Below are positions 9,402-17,669 of a stretch of DNA of 64,000 nt, one piece after another. The stretch's first letter is position 1, and every line of letters begins with the position of its first letter. The stretch lies in assembly GCA_038527215.1 (NCBI GenBank), contig JBCBGC010000022.1:8903-72902 (forward strand), in the 5' to 3' direction. The notes below the pieces were generated by a model, which saw nothing but the letters and a program-made list of their open reading frames with translations, had not been told where the DNA came from and did not search any database. The DNA comes from JAWPMV01 sp038527215. GTDB lineage: Bacteria > Bacteroidota > Bacteroidia > J057. A program made the position numbers and the translations under genes.

Positions 9402-10421
9402 TCAGAGTTGTTCGAACTGTCTGAGAAATCGCAGATCATTCTGAGAATACATCCGGAGATCAGGTACCTGGTACAGAATCTGGGCAATCCTTTCCAGTCC
9501 CATACCGAAGGCAAAACCGGTATATTTTTCAGGATCGATGTTGCAATTGGCTAGAACGTTGGGATCTACCATGCCACAGCCCATGATTTCCACCCAGCCT
9601 GATTGCTTACAGATATTGCAACCGCTTCCGCCACAAATCCGGCAGGTAACATCCATCTCTGCACTGATCTCGGTAAAGGGGAAATAAGAAGGGCGAAGTT
9701 TGATTTTCACCTTATCTCCGAACATCTCCTTAGCGAAATATTGCAGGGCCTGCTTCATATCTGCGAAACTGATCCCTTCATCCACGACCAGGCCTTCCAC
9801 CTGATGGAAGAAGCAATGCGCCCGGGCAGAAATGGCTTCGTTCCGGTATACCCGACCTGGCGCCAGAACCCGGATGGGCGGCGTTTCGTTTTCCATCACC
9901 CTTACCTGCACGGAAGAGGTGTGGGTACGGAGCAGAAAATCAGGGTTACGATTCACAAAGAAGGTATCCTGCATATCCCTCGCCGGATGATTATCCGGGA
10001 AGTTGAGGGCAGAGAAGTTGTGCCAATCGTCTTCTATTTCGGGCCCCTCAGCCACGGTAAAACCAATGCGCTCAAAGATGGAGACAATTTTGTCCTGAAC
10101 AATAGAAAGGGGATGGCGAGACCCCATCTCAAAGGGATCGCCCGGCAGCGTCAGGTCATGAGGACGGCTGGCGTCCTGATTTTGTCGCTTCAGCCCGTTT
10201 TGAAATTCCTTCAGTCGGTCCTCGGCCAGATTTTTCAACTCATTCAGGGGTTTTCCCAGGAGTCTTTTTTGATCTGAAGCCAGGGTACGAAAATCTACAA
10301 ACAGCTGATTGATCTGCCCTTTTTTATTGGTGAAAAGACGACGGTACTCGTCAATCTGTGCTTCGGTTTCTACCTGGAAAGCTTCGACCGCTTCCCTAAG
10401 TTCTTTGATTTTATCTTCCAT
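9402..10421 (-). CDS. pheS: Phenylalanyl-tRNA synthetase alpha subunit
   Basis: Class II aminoacyl-tRNA synthetase alpha chain, 339 residues, which with PheT charges tRNA-Phe. An N-terminal coiled coil (about 1-90) is followed by the catalytic domain: motif 2 region (VYRNEAISARAHCFFHQVEG), Cys-rich loop (CRICGGSGCNICKQSGW) and motif 3 (GFAFGMGLERIAQILY) near the end. Length matches the family. pheT is not in the window, so the subunits are not adjacent here. ATG at 10421. Downstream is the AckA-PduL gene at 9 bp. Confidence 0.96.
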   Translation of the reverse strand: MEDKIKELREAVEAFQVETEAQIDEYRRLFTNKKGQINQLFVDFRTLASDQKRLLGKPLNELKNLAEDRLKEFQNGLKRQNQDASRPHDLTLPGDPFEMGSRHPLSIVQDKIVSIFERIGFTVAEGPEIEDDWHNFSALNFPDNHPARDMQDTFFVNRNPDFLLRTHTSSVQVRVMENETPPIRVLAPGRVYRNEAISARAHCFFHQVEGLVVDEGISFADMKQALQYFAKEMFGDKVKIKLRPSYFPFTEISAEMDVTCRICGGSGCNICKQSGWVEIMGCGMVDPNVLANCNIDPEKYTGFAFGMGLERIAQILYQVPDLRMYSQNDLRFLRQFEQL

Positions 10422-10597
10422 CGTATCCCGGATTGGGAGAGATTAGTTAAACCACGCCGCAGGCGCAGCCCTTTTTACGGGGCCAAAGGTACATAAGATT
10501 CAAGACACAGACCATAGGAAAGAGGATATTGCTAATGAGCATCCTTAATATTTCCCGATCGTGTCTCCTCACCTGAGCTATCCGAGGAAAGGAACAG

Positions 10598-10716
10598 ACC
10601 GGGTGAAAGCCGGTGGGACGGAGTTTCGGCCAGTCGTGCGAGGCAGCCATGCGGGCGTAGCCGCAGCTTGCAGCTGCGGCAAGGAATGTTACCGGCTAGA
10701 AGCCAGTGTTACGGAT
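10598..10716. repeat. REP-like hairpin repeat, copy 1
   Basis: Cluster of short inverted repeats between pheS and the LRR gene. GTAGCCGCAGCTTGCAGCTGCGG (10657-10679) forms a long near-palindrome and is found exactly, inverted, at 56205-56227. ACCGGCTAGAAGCCAGTGTTACGGAT (10691-10716) matches 24 of 26 bases at 56249-56274, and a diverged relative starts at 10598 (ACCGGGTGAAAGCCGGTGG). It resembles REP/MITE-type extragenic palindromes. No transposase is next to it. Confidence 0.65.
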
Positions 10717-10753
10717 GATGCAGCCGGAGGCCAGAGTGGCAGACTCTCCTCTC

Positions 10754-11341
10754 TTAATGCGTCACATTACAACGAGGCAGGCGGTTCCGCACCAGCTCAA
10801 TCTCGTAACCGGTGAGGTTATTTAAGGCGAGGTCGAGGATCCTGAGTTTGCTAAAGCCTCCCACCCAGGCAGGCATTTCGATCAGGCGGTTACGAGCCAG
10901 ATACAGGCTGGTCAGGTGCTCAAAGGATTTGAAATTATCCGGTAGCACCTTGATTTTATTGCTGGCCAGGTTCAGGACCTGAAGGTTGGTCAGGTCGGCT
11001 AGTTCAGGCGGCAGGGTTTTGAGGCGGTTTTGGCTCAGATTGAGCACCTGGATATTGGGCATGCGAGAGATCTCCCGGGGAACTTCGGTAAGTTTTTTAC
11101 CGCTGAGGGACAGCTTATATACTTTCTCCGGTTCCCGCATAGCTTCATCTATGCTATAGTACCATTTTTGACGCTGTAGCTGGCGTGAATCCAGCAATGG
11201 TCCGGCCTGGGGACCCATTTCGGGGTTGCTCATCATGCCGGCTGTGGTGTCCTCGCCAGGGCCTGGATCGGTCCCGGTTTGGCTGTAAACAGTAAAGGTA
11301 AACGTCATAGCGGCCGCTAAGATGAGAAGTTTCTTGCCCAT
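10754..11341 (-). CDS. Secreted leucine-rich repeat protein
   Basis: 195-residue protein with an N-terminal signal peptide (MGKKLLILAAAMTFTFTVYSQ) and about five 23-residue LRR units from residue 75 on, such as IQVLNLSQNRLKTLPPELADL and LQVLNLASNKIKVLP. LRRs normally bind proteins; no partner is evident. ATG at 11341 starts the signal peptide; the 14-residue upstream extension is unlikely. Stop at 10754, just after the hairpin repeat region. No terminator seen except the repeat itself, which could serve as a 3' stabiliser. Confidence 0.8.
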   Translation of the reverse strand: MGKKLLILAAAMTFTFTVYSQTGTDPGPGEDTTAGMMSNPEMGPQAGPLLDSRQLQRQKWYYSIDEAMREPEKVYKLSLSGKKLTEVPREISRMPNIQVLNLSQNRLKTLPPELADLTNLQVLNLASNKIKVLPDNFKSFEHLTSLYLARNRLIEMPAWVGGFSKLRILDLALNNLTGYEIELVRNRLPRCNVTH

Positions 11342-11424
11342 TGTTTTATCGTAAGTTTCGGATAAAGTTAAGGAAAAACACATAGAGAAAAATAGTGATT
11401 CTTTTTCCTAAACCCTGGAATAAT

Positions 11425-11453
11425 TAAAAAACCCGACTTTTTACAGTCGGGTT
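11425..11453 (-). terminator. Rho-independent terminator of the blaI-blaR1-tonB operon
   Basis: AACCCGACT (11430-11438) pairs with AGTCGGGTT (11445-11453); on the minus strand a run of T follows. It lies 28 bp after the TonB-domain gene stop. Confidence 0.8.
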
Positions 11454-11481
11454 GCTTCCTTTAGTTGATAAATCGTGGGAG

Positions 11482-11856
11482 CTATTCTGGAATTTTGAAC
11501 AGGATGGGCAGGGTAACCCAGGCGCTCACCTTTTGGCCATCCTTTTCTCCAGCCGAAAATTTAACCTGATCCAGCTGATCTTCCACCGCCTGGCTGAGTA
11601 ATTCGTGGGGGTTGCCCAGGAACTCGTGTTTTACATATTTGCCACGCTGATCAACCAGGATTTTCACAAAAACCTTCCCTTCAATCTTGGCCTCGTAAGC
11701 GGCCTTGGGATACTTCATGCCTTTATAGACCTCGGTCAAATTCAGGACTTTCGGAGGCGTTTCGCCGGCATCTTGCGCATAAGAAAGCTGGCTACTGAAG
11801 GCGAGCAGGAGGCATAAGAGTCCCCCCAAAAAACGAGTGAGGTTCGTTCTTTTCAT
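11482..11856 (-). CDS. Secreted TonB C-terminal domain protein
   Basis: 124-residue protein: signal peptide (MKRTNLTRFLGGLLCLLLAF...SYAQ) then one TonB C-terminal domain with the typical YPKAAYEAKIEGKVFVKILVDQRG and final WVTLPILFKI. It lacks the usual long Pro-rich spanning segment, so it is probably periplasmic rather than a full energy transducer. It is clearly similar to the TonB domain at the end of the upstream BlaR1-like protein (YPKAAREAGIEGQVVMRILV). ATG at 11856. Last gene of the blaI-blaR1 operon, with a terminator just downstream. Confidence 0.82.
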   Translation of the reverse strand: MKRTNLTRFLGGLLCLLLAFSSQLSYAQDAGETPPKVLNLTEVYKGMKYPKAAYEAKIEGKVFVKILVDQRGKYVKHEFLGNPHELLSQAVEDQLDQVKFSAGEKDGQKVSAWVTLPILFKIPE

Positions 11857-11911
11857 AGGTAAACGATTTGATAACATGATGTTCGAAAGTAGGCGGCTCA
11901 GCGCCCTGGGA

Positions 11912-13087
11912 TTATTTCAAGAGTTTGAAAGCGAAAGGAATATTGACCCAGAATTTTTTAGGTTTCCCGTCCAGCGTAGCGGGTTCAAAGCTCAACTGAG
12001 GTAACTGGGCTTCCACCGCCTCTGAAAGATGTTCGATATAAGACGTTACTTCTTCATGGCGAATATATTCGCCTTTTTCACCCACTAAAATTCGCATGAC
12101 CACTTGTCCTTCAATCCCGGCTTCCCGGGCGGCTTTAGGATAACCAATGGAGCGACGGATTTCCATCATATTGGAGGGTTGCGGTGGGTTTTCTATTTCG
12201 ATAACGGCCAGGGGATCTGGTTCAGAAAGGGTTGGTTCTTCCTGCCATTCACAGCTGACCAGAAAAAACATGCCTGCGATCAGGGGTAAGATCAACCCAT
12301 GTTTCCATTGCAGGCCTTGGCTTTTGTATCCGGCCTTTAGCTGTTCCAGGCGCGCTTTGATCATGGAAGATTGGGAAAATGCCTGGACCAAAGGCAGAGA
12401 ATCGCTTAGGTGTTGCTGTAGCAAAAGTTGTCCATAAGCCAGAGAACCAATTTTTTGTGAAGCTTCTGCGTCTGCCAGGAATTCATGATTGGTTTGGACT
12501 TCCCGTTGGTAAAGCCACAGCATAGGCTGGAACCAAAACACCACCTTCAGTGCCTCCAGGAACAAAATGTCCCAGCTATGTCGCTGCCGGGCATGACAGC
12601 TTTCGTGTTCAACGATCTGCGGATGCAGCTTTTCTCCGGTTTCTTGTGGCCAGAGTAAATAATGGAAAAAAGAAGCTACCGGAAAGTCTTCCTGAATATG
12701 TACGATGGTCATATCTCCCATCGAGTCTTTGTCAGAGCGGGATATCAAGCTTAAAATTCTAGCCAGCCGACTGAGCAATAAGATGGCGGAAAGCCCCGTA
12801 CCGATCAGGTACACCACCAGCCAAAGATCAGGTCGTAAGATCAGGGAGGGTGATTGAGGACTAATCAACACGGTCTCCAGCGTGAACTGGCCAACCATCT
12901 CCCCTGCCCCAACTTCCATCAAAGGAATGTGAAGCATCGGCAAGCCAAAGGCCAGAACCAGGCTCAACAATAAATAGCCCCGGTTCAGCTGTAAACTTCC
13001 GGTTCCTTTAAGAAAGAAGTGATAAAAGCTCCAAAAGACCAGCAGTAACAAGCTGCTTTCAATCAGGTAATTAAGGATTTCATTCAT
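11912..13087 (-). CDS. BlaR1/MecR1-like M56 metallopeptidase with C-terminal TonB domain
   Basis: 391-residue membrane sensor-protease. Predicted TM segments are near 7-26, 37-56, 88-107 and 264-278. The zinc site HESCH is at 161-165 with a further acidic ligand in HEFLAD (201-206), as in M56 peptidases that sense a ligand and cleave the BlaI repressor. Residues about 312-391 form a TonB C-terminal domain instead of the penicillin-binding sensor of classical BlaR1. This M56-TonB arrangement is common in Bacteroidota; the signal sensed is unknown and is not necessarily a beta-lactam. Start codon overlaps blaI by 4 bp (13084-13087), so coupled translation is expected. Confidence 0.88.
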   Translation of the reverse strand: MNEILNYLIESSLLLLVFWSFYHFFLKGTGSLQLNRGYLLLSLVLAFGLPMLHIPLMEVGAGEMVGQFTLETVLISPQSPSLILRPDLWLVVYLIGTGLSAILLLSRLARILSLISRSDKDSMGDMTIVHIQEDFPVASFFHYLLWPQETGEKLHPQIVEHESCHARQRHSWDILFLEALKVVFWFQPMLWLYQREVQTNHEFLADAEASQKIGSLAYGQLLLQQHLSDSLPLVQAFSQSSMIKARLEQLKAGYKSQGLQWKHGLILPLIAGMFFLVSCEWQEEPTLSEPDPLAVIEIENPPQPSNMMEIRRSIGYPKAAREAGIEGQVVMRILVGEKGEYIRHEEVTSYIEHLSEAVEAQLPQLSFEPATLDGKPKKFWVNIPFAFKLLK

Positions 13088-13467
13088 GATTCTTGCGTGT
13101 TTTCATCATTGGTGTCCAATTCAAAGGTGCGCATCATTTCGTCCAGGTCTTTCATTTTCAAATCTCCTTCTTTGTGAAAAAAACTCAGCATAGAAGGCAT
13201 GGACCCGTTGAAATAGTTTTGAAGAAATTGCTGAAAAAAAGCCTTGGCATAACTCCCTTTGGGTACCAATGGATAATACTCATGGGATTTTCCGTAAACC
13301 TTATGGGCCACAAAACCTTTTTTCTCCAGGATTCTAAGGATGGTCGACACGGTACTCTGGGAAGGTTTAGGCGTGGGAATGGCTTCCATGATATCTTTGA
13401 GAAAGCCTTTTTCCAACTTCCAGATCACCTGCATCAACTCCTCCTCTGCTCGGGTTAATTTTTGCAT
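13084..13467 (-). CDS. BlaI/MecI family repressor
   Basis: 127-residue winged-helix repressor: MQKLTRAEEELMQVIWKL then recognition region PSQSTVSTILRILEKKGFVAHKVYGKSHEYYPLV, both diagnostic of BlaI/MecI/CopY. It dimerises on an operator and is inactivated by proteolysis via the partner M56 peptidase encoded next. ATG at 13467 is chosen over a start seven codons upstream. A Bacteroidota-type promoter and a 15-bp dyad lie directly upstream (13485-13532), consistent with autoregulation. Confidence 0.92.
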   Translation of the reverse strand: MQKLTRAEEELMQVIWKLEKGFLKDIMEAIPTPKPSQSTVSTILRILEKKGFVAHKVYGKSHEYYPLVPKGSYAKAFFQQFLQNYFNGSMPSMLSFFHKEGDLKMKDLDEMMRTFELDTNDENTQES

Positions 13468-13484
13468 ATATGAATAGCTTTGTA

Positions 13485-13532
13485 TCAAAGGTATATTTAA
13501 AAAATTAAATTTACAACTAATTTATTAAATTA
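13485..13532 (-). promoter_or_regulatory. blaI promoter and candidate BlaI operator
   Basis: Reading the minus strand: TTG (13516-13514), 21 bp, then TACCTTTG (13492-13485), matching the Bacteroidota TTG-N19-21-TAnnTTTG promoter, about 20 bp before the start codon. A perfect dyad TAATTTA-T-TAAATTA sits at 13518-13532 beside the -33 box and a second, AAATT-A-AATTT, at 13502-13512 lies between the boxes. These are good operator candidates. Confidence 0.55.
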
Positions 13533-13546
13533 ACTTACTCAACTCA

Positions 13547-13583
13547 ACGAAAAACCCTCCCTGAAAGTATCAGAGGAGGGTTT
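13547..13583 (-). terminator. Rho-independent terminator after DoxX-like gene
   Basis: AAACCCTCC (13552-13560) pairs with GGAGGGTTT (13575-13583), extended by CTGA/TCAG inside the loop. On the minus strand it ends in TTTTT. It serves the gene ending at 13605. Confidence 0.8.
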
Positions 13584-13604
13584 CCGCTTAATCAATTCCA
13601 AATA

Positions 13605-14015
13605 TTATCCAGCAACTTCCTTTACGACTTCTTTAACCGTTTCATGCTTAGAACGGGCAGCCATCATCAGGGCACCAGCAGCCAGACCAAGATCTTTGAG
13701 CATGCCAGACATAGCCGTACCCATGGCAGCTTCATCCGCAGCGTTGATGAGACCTGGTATGTGAATAGTCAGAACATATACGCCCATCAGGGCAGCAAGG
13801 CCAAAGGATGCCTGGCGATCCAGTTTACCAATGATAATAGCGACAGAAGCCGCTAGCATGGCTGTCCCGGTAAGGTAAACCCAGAACTCTCCACCTGGAA
13901 TCCAGGTTGGCACCATCCCTGCCATTCCGCTGGCATTCATAAAGTGTAAGAGCCCAAAAATGGCGAATGGGGCGGCAAACAGGTAGCGGGCAAAAGATCC
14001 AGTTAAAACGTTCAT
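13605..14015 (-). CDS. DoxX-like small membrane protein
   Basis: 136-residue protein with four hydrophobic segments (about 8-24, 42-62, 66-86, 98-118), the layout of the DoxX/DoxD-like family of inner-membrane proteins. The FGLLHFMNASGMAGMVP stretch after the first segment is typical. Function in the family is poorly known (respiration or redox links have been proposed). ATG at 14015 is chosen since the preceding 32 codons look non-coding. C-terminal tail is charged (KHETVKEVVKEVAG). Confidence 0.72.
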   Translation of the reverse strand: MNVLTGSFARYLFAAPFAIFGLLHFMNASGMAGMVPTWIPGGEFWVYLTGTAMLAASVAIIIGKLDRQASFGLAALMGVYVLTIHIPGLINAADEAAMGTAMSGMLKDLGLAAGALMMAARSKHETVKEVVKEVAG

Positions 14016-14224
14016 GATGAATGAATTTGTAGGTGAGTAGTAATACTGTTTCAGTACAAAAAGTAGCGAATTCTTCAAGGGATTACAACAATGTTTAAAC
14101 AAAAGTCCCAAAACCGGAAGGAAAGTCCCTCAAATTAAGACCTTGATGGTGAATAGCTTGCAGGAAACTCTGGCAAAAACAGGCTGAGATACCCTGTTTG
14201 AGGTTCTCGTTACGACAAAAACCA

Positions 14225-14232
14225 TATCTTTG
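14225..14232 (+). promoter_or_regulatory. -7 promoter element upstream of malic enzyme
   Basis: TATCTTTG fits TAnnTTTG, 27 bp before the start codon. TTTG at 14197-14200 is 24 bp upstream, somewhat far for a -33 box. The hairpin AAACAGG/CCTGTTT (14177-14199) lies just ahead. Confidence 0.4.
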
Positions 14233-14258
14233 ACGTTTTCACCTGAAGCTGCCCATAT

Positions 14259-15434
14259 ATGAATTACTTTGAAGAAGCGCTCATCCTCCACGAACGGCTG
14301 AAAGGAAAGATATTTGTCGAAACAAAGATGAACGTCAGAAGCAAGGACGATCTCTCGGTTGTTTATTCACCAGGGGTAGCAGAGCCTTGCAAAAAAATCG
14401 CGGAGAATGTAGAGGATGTCTGGAAATACACCATGAAAGGCAATACGGTGGCCATTGTTACGGATGGCTCTGCCGTTCTGGGGCTGGGCAATATTGGGCC
14501 TGAAGCCGCCCTTCCTGTGATGGAAGGAAAAGCCATGCTCTTCAAGAAATTTGCGGATATCAACGCCTTCCCAATCTGCCTGGATACCCAGGATACCGAT
14601 GAAATTGTAGAAACCGTCCGTCGGCTGGCGCCGGTATTTGGGGGGGTGAACCTGGAAGACATTGCTGCACCCAGAAGTTTTGAAGTAGAAAGCCGATTAC
14701 AAGACCTGGGCATCCCGGTTTTTCACGATGATCAACACGGAACGGCTATCGTCGTACTGGCTGCCCTGATCAACTCAGCTAAATTGGTAGGCAAGAGTAT
14801 CTTTGATCTGAAGGTGGTGATCAATGGAGCGGGGGCAGCAGGCATTGCCATTGCCCGGCTGCTTCGCTGCGCGGAGATAGACTCTAGTGCCTGTATGGCC
14901 GTAAGAGATGTCATTATTTGCGACAGTAAAGGCATCATTCATAAAGGCCGGGAAAACCTCAACCAGGCTAAGCAGGAGATTCTTCAATATTCCAATCACG
15001 ATAATCGTACCGGCAGCCTTCAAGATGCCTTGGTCGGGGCTGACGTATTCATTGGAGTAAGCAAGGGAAATTTGCTGACTGCCAAGGATATCCGGACCAT
15101 GGCACCCGATCCCATCGTATATGCCATTGCCAATCCCATCCCCGAGATCATGCCAGAAGAGGCTTATAAAGGGGGCGCGGCCATCGTCGGCACCGGACGG
15201 AGCGATCTCCCGAATCAAGTGAACAATGTGTTGGGATTTCCAGGCATCTTTCGTGGAGCGCTTGACGCCCGGGCCCGGGCCATTACGGCTGATATGAAAC
15301 TCGCGGCCGCCCATGCGATTGCCAATTGTGTGAAAACGCCCTCCCGAATGGAAGTGATTCCCTCTTCCCTCAACCAAGGCGTAGCCTTTGAAGTGGCAAA
15401 AGCCGTCAAAGCCGCCGCCTTAAAAGAAAGTTGA
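14259..15434 (+). CDS. NAD(P)-dependent malic enzyme (short form)
   Basis: 391 residues. Oxidatively decarboxylates malate to pyruvate with reduction of NAD(P)+. Seen: SVVYSPGVAEPC and IVTDGSAVLGLGNIGPEAALPVMEGKA near the N-terminus, catalytic Lys in the MEGKAMLFK segment, metal site FGGVNLEDIAAPR, HDDQHGTA, and the nucleotide-binding VVINGAGAAGIAIARLL. It lacks the C-terminal phosphotransacetylase-like domain of the MaeB type, so it is the stand-alone form. ATG at 14259. It converges with the next gene with a 7 bp gap. Confidence 0.93.
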   Translation: MNYFEEALILHERLKGKIFVETKMNVRSKDDLSVVYSPGVAEPCKKIAENVEDVWKYTMKGNTVAIVTDGSAVLGLGNIGPEAALPVMEGKAMLFKKFADINAFPICLDTQDTDEIVETVRRLAPVFGGVNLEDIAAPRSFEVESRLQDLGIPVFHDDQHGTAIVVLAALINSAKLVGKSIFDLKVVINGAGAAGIAIARLLRCAEIDSSACMAVRDVIICDSKGIIHKGRENLNQAKQEILQYSNHDNRTGSLQDALVGADVFIGVSKGNLLTAKDIRTMAPDPIVYAIANPIPEIMPEEAYKGGAAIVGTGRSDLPNQVNNVLGFPGIFRGALDARARAITADMKLAAAHAIANCVKTPSRMEVIPSSLNQGVAFEVAKAVKAAALKES

Positions 15435-15441
15435 TAGGGCA

Positions 15442-17550
15442 CTAACGCTCGATCAGGCCCAGCGCTTTTTGTACGTCAGTCACCGGTAATTTGCAAATCT
15501 TATCCTGGCAAACATAGAGCATGGTCATGCCCTCCACGGATTTGCTTTTCAACAATTGCAGCTTGCCTTCATCCGCTCCGCCCAACAAAAACACGTGCGG
15601 GAGATAAGCCGCAGCCATGGTTTTGCGGTGGCCTTCATAATCTGCTCCTACGATCGCTAATTCGTAGGGCTGGTGTACATAAGCTAGCAGAAGTTGGGCC
15701 CAGTTGGCGTAGTAAGCAGGCTGGCGGACAATATCCTGAAAGATATTTTTGACCATTTGCTCGGATCTCGCCAGGTAGGATTCTTCATACAACAGCGTAC
15801 CCAGGGCAAAGAGGCTTTGCGCCAGCGAGGAGTTGGCCGAAGGCATTTTATTATCGCCGAATTCTTTGCTGCGGGTAATCAAGGCAGCATCTTCATCGGA
15901 GGTGTAGAAGAAAAACCCACTTTTTTCGTCATTAAAGTGCGCCAGGACATATTCCATTAGCGCCTGAGCTTCGGTCAACCACTGTTCTTCAAAGGTCGCC
16001 TGATAAAAAGAAATCCAGGCCGCAATCACCGAGGCATAGTCATCGGCAAAAGCGTTGATGGTAGAAGCCTCTGATTTAAAATTGCGATTGAGTCCTCCAT
16101 CCTTCCGGAACATATATTTTTTCAAGAAAGCAGCATTTTCCCGGGCGACGTTCAAAAAGCGCTCATCTCCAAAAGCCTGATACGCATCCAGATAGCCTCG
16201 GATGGCCAGCCCATTCCAGGCCGTCAACACTTTATCATCCAAGCCAGGTCTTACCCGTTTTTCGCGTGCCTTGAGGAGTTTGGCTTTCTGGGTGTTGAGT
16301 TGATCCAAAAGACTTTCTGTAGAAAGCCCTAGCTGTTCTGCCCATGCCGCCACAGACTGGCGGGTATACAAGATATTTTTTCCTGCTTCCCAATTCCCAT
16401 TTTCTTTGATTTCAAAAATGGATTTGAACTGCGCAGCTTCTTTGCCCAGCACTTCCTCTATTTCAGCAGCGGACCAAACGTAGAATTTGCCTTCCTCTCC
16501 TTCGCTATCCGCATCCAATGAAGAGAAAAAAGCGCCCTCTTCATGCCGCATTTCGCGTTCCAGGAAATCTGCCGTTTCATATACCACCCTTTTATAGGCT
16601 TCGTCCTTCAGTAAAGCATAGGCATCACTGTATAAACTCATCAGCTGCCCGTTATCATAGAGCATTTTTTCAAAGTGAGGCACCTTCCACTCGGCATCGG
16701 TGGAGTAGCGCGCAAATCCCCCTCCCACTTGGTCATAGATGCCTCCTCTCATCATTTCGTCCAGGCTGGCTTTGATAGCCGTCAGGCTTTTTTCCTCCTC
16801 ACCATGATAGTAAAGCCGCAAGAGCAATTGGTGTAAACTTGGCATGGGGAATTTGGGCGCTTTGTCCAGGCCTCCTTTTGTTAAGTCCATTAACGCCAGC
16901 AATTCTTGTTGGATTTTTTGCTCATGGCTCTGGTCAAAAGCGGATTCAAAGGGCACAAACTCCTGGACATCCAGGCTCTGCACGCCTTTGGTCAGCTCTG
17001 TGGCGGCTTTTTCTAACTCATCAGGCTTGTCCGACTTGTATCGGATAAAGGTATTGAGAAGGCGTAACCAGTTTTCCTTGGGAAAATAAGTCGCGGCAAA
17101 TAGTGGCCGCCCGTCCGGCATAGCAATGGCATTCAGAGGCCAACCTCCATTTCCAGTGGTCATCTCAGCCACATTCATATAAATCTGATCCACATCTGGC
17201 CTTTCTTCCCGATCGACCTTAATGGCCACAAAATGCTCATTCATGAGCCTCGCTACCGCAGTATCTTCGAAGGACTCCCGCTCCATCACATGGCACCAGT
17301 GACAGGCGGCGTATCCCACCGAAATGATGAGCAGTTTATCCTCATCCCGGGCTTTTTCCAGCGCCTCCTCTCCCCAGGGATACCAATCGACGGGATTATG
17401 GGCGTGTTGCAACAAATAAGGGCTACTGCTATTGATCAGCTTATTGGTATAGGCATGCGAATCGTGTTTTGCGGATTGCGATTGTTGCTGGGCATTGCAG
17501 GCATACAGCAACCAAATAAGGCTCAACAGAAAACCGGACAGTCGATACAT
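15442..17550 (-). CDS. DUF255 thioredoxin-like / six-hairpin protein (YyaL/SPATA20 family), lipoprotein
   Basis: 702 residues. Begins with a lipoprotein signal (LIWLLYAC lipobox), then a thioredoxin-like domain of the DUF255 type: SPYLLQHAHNPVDWYPWGEE, active-site CHWCHVM near residue 84-90, and FVAIKVDREERPDVDQIYM. The rest is an alpha/alpha-barrel related to N-acylglucosamine epimerase (KVLTAWNGLAIRGYLDAYQAFGD). The family is widespread and its reaction is not established. Length agrees with the family. Being lipid-anchored is less usual, as many relatives are cytosolic. Start ATG at 17550 begins the signal peptide. Confidence 0.88.
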   Translation of the reverse strand: MYRLSGFLLSLIWLLYACNAQQQSQSAKHDSHAYTNKLINSSSPYLLQHAHNPVDWYPWGEEALEKARDEDKLLIISVGYAACHWCHVMERESFEDTAVARLMNEHFVAIKVDREERPDVDQIYMNVAEMTTGNGGWPLNAIAMPDGRPLFAATYFPKENWLRLLNTFIRYKSDKPDELEKAATELTKGVQSLDVQEFVPFESAFDQSHEQKIQQELLALMDLTKGGLDKAPKFPMPSLHQLLLRLYYHGEEEKSLTAIKASLDEMMRGGIYDQVGGGFARYSTDAEWKVPHFEKMLYDNGQLMSLYSDAYALLKDEAYKRVVYETADFLEREMRHEEGAFFSSLDADSEGEEGKFYVWSAAEIEEVLGKEAAQFKSIFEIKENGNWEAGKNILYTRQSVAAWAEQLGLSTESLLDQLNTQKAKLLKAREKRVRPGLDDKVLTAWNGLAIRGYLDAYQAFGDERFLNVARENAAFLKKYMFRKDGGLNRNFKSEASTINAFADDYASVIAAWISFYQATFEEQWLTEAQALMEYVLAHFNDEKSGFFFYTSDEDAALITRSKEFGDNKMPSANSSLAQSLFALGTLLYEESYLARSEQMVKNIFQDIVRQPAYYANWAQLLLAYVHQPYELAIVGADYEGHRKTMAAAYLPHVFLLGGADEGKLQLLKSKSVEGMTMLYVCQDKICKLPVTDVQKALGLIER

Positions 17551-17622
17551 GTAGTTTGGTTAGGAATAGACTTAAAATTACTCAAAAATGTAGGGACAGT
17601 CGGTGCTTCCTGGAAAAAGGGC

Positions 17623-17649
17623 AAAAAAAAAGCCTCCCACAGGGGAGGC
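17623..17649 (-). terminator. Rho-independent terminator after Cys-rich lipoprotein gene
   Basis: GCCTCCC (17632-17638) pairs with GGGAGGC (17643-17649); minus strand continues with a run of T (17623-17631). It lies 21 bp after the stop at 17670. Confidence 0.8.
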
Positions 17650-17669
17650 AAAGGGGTAAGACTGTAAAT

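Noticed and set aside
10591..10720. Cobalamin riboswitch-like GGTGAAAGCC..GGGACGG stretch
   Set aside because: The B12 box and the CCGCnACTG segment are absent, and the flanking genes are not B12-related. The stretch is explained by the hairpin repeat family.
10561..10815. 84-codon plus-strand frame
   Set aside because: It runs through the hairpin repeat and into the antisense of the LRR gene, with no protein-like pattern.
14170..14210. GCTGAGATACCC resembling a TPP riboswitch core
   Set aside because: The GGGG(T)GC 5' strand and the CCTGATC..GGATAATGCCAGCG half are missing. The sequence is explained by the AAACAGG/CCTGTTT hairpin upstream of malic enzyme, which has no thiamin link as a gene.
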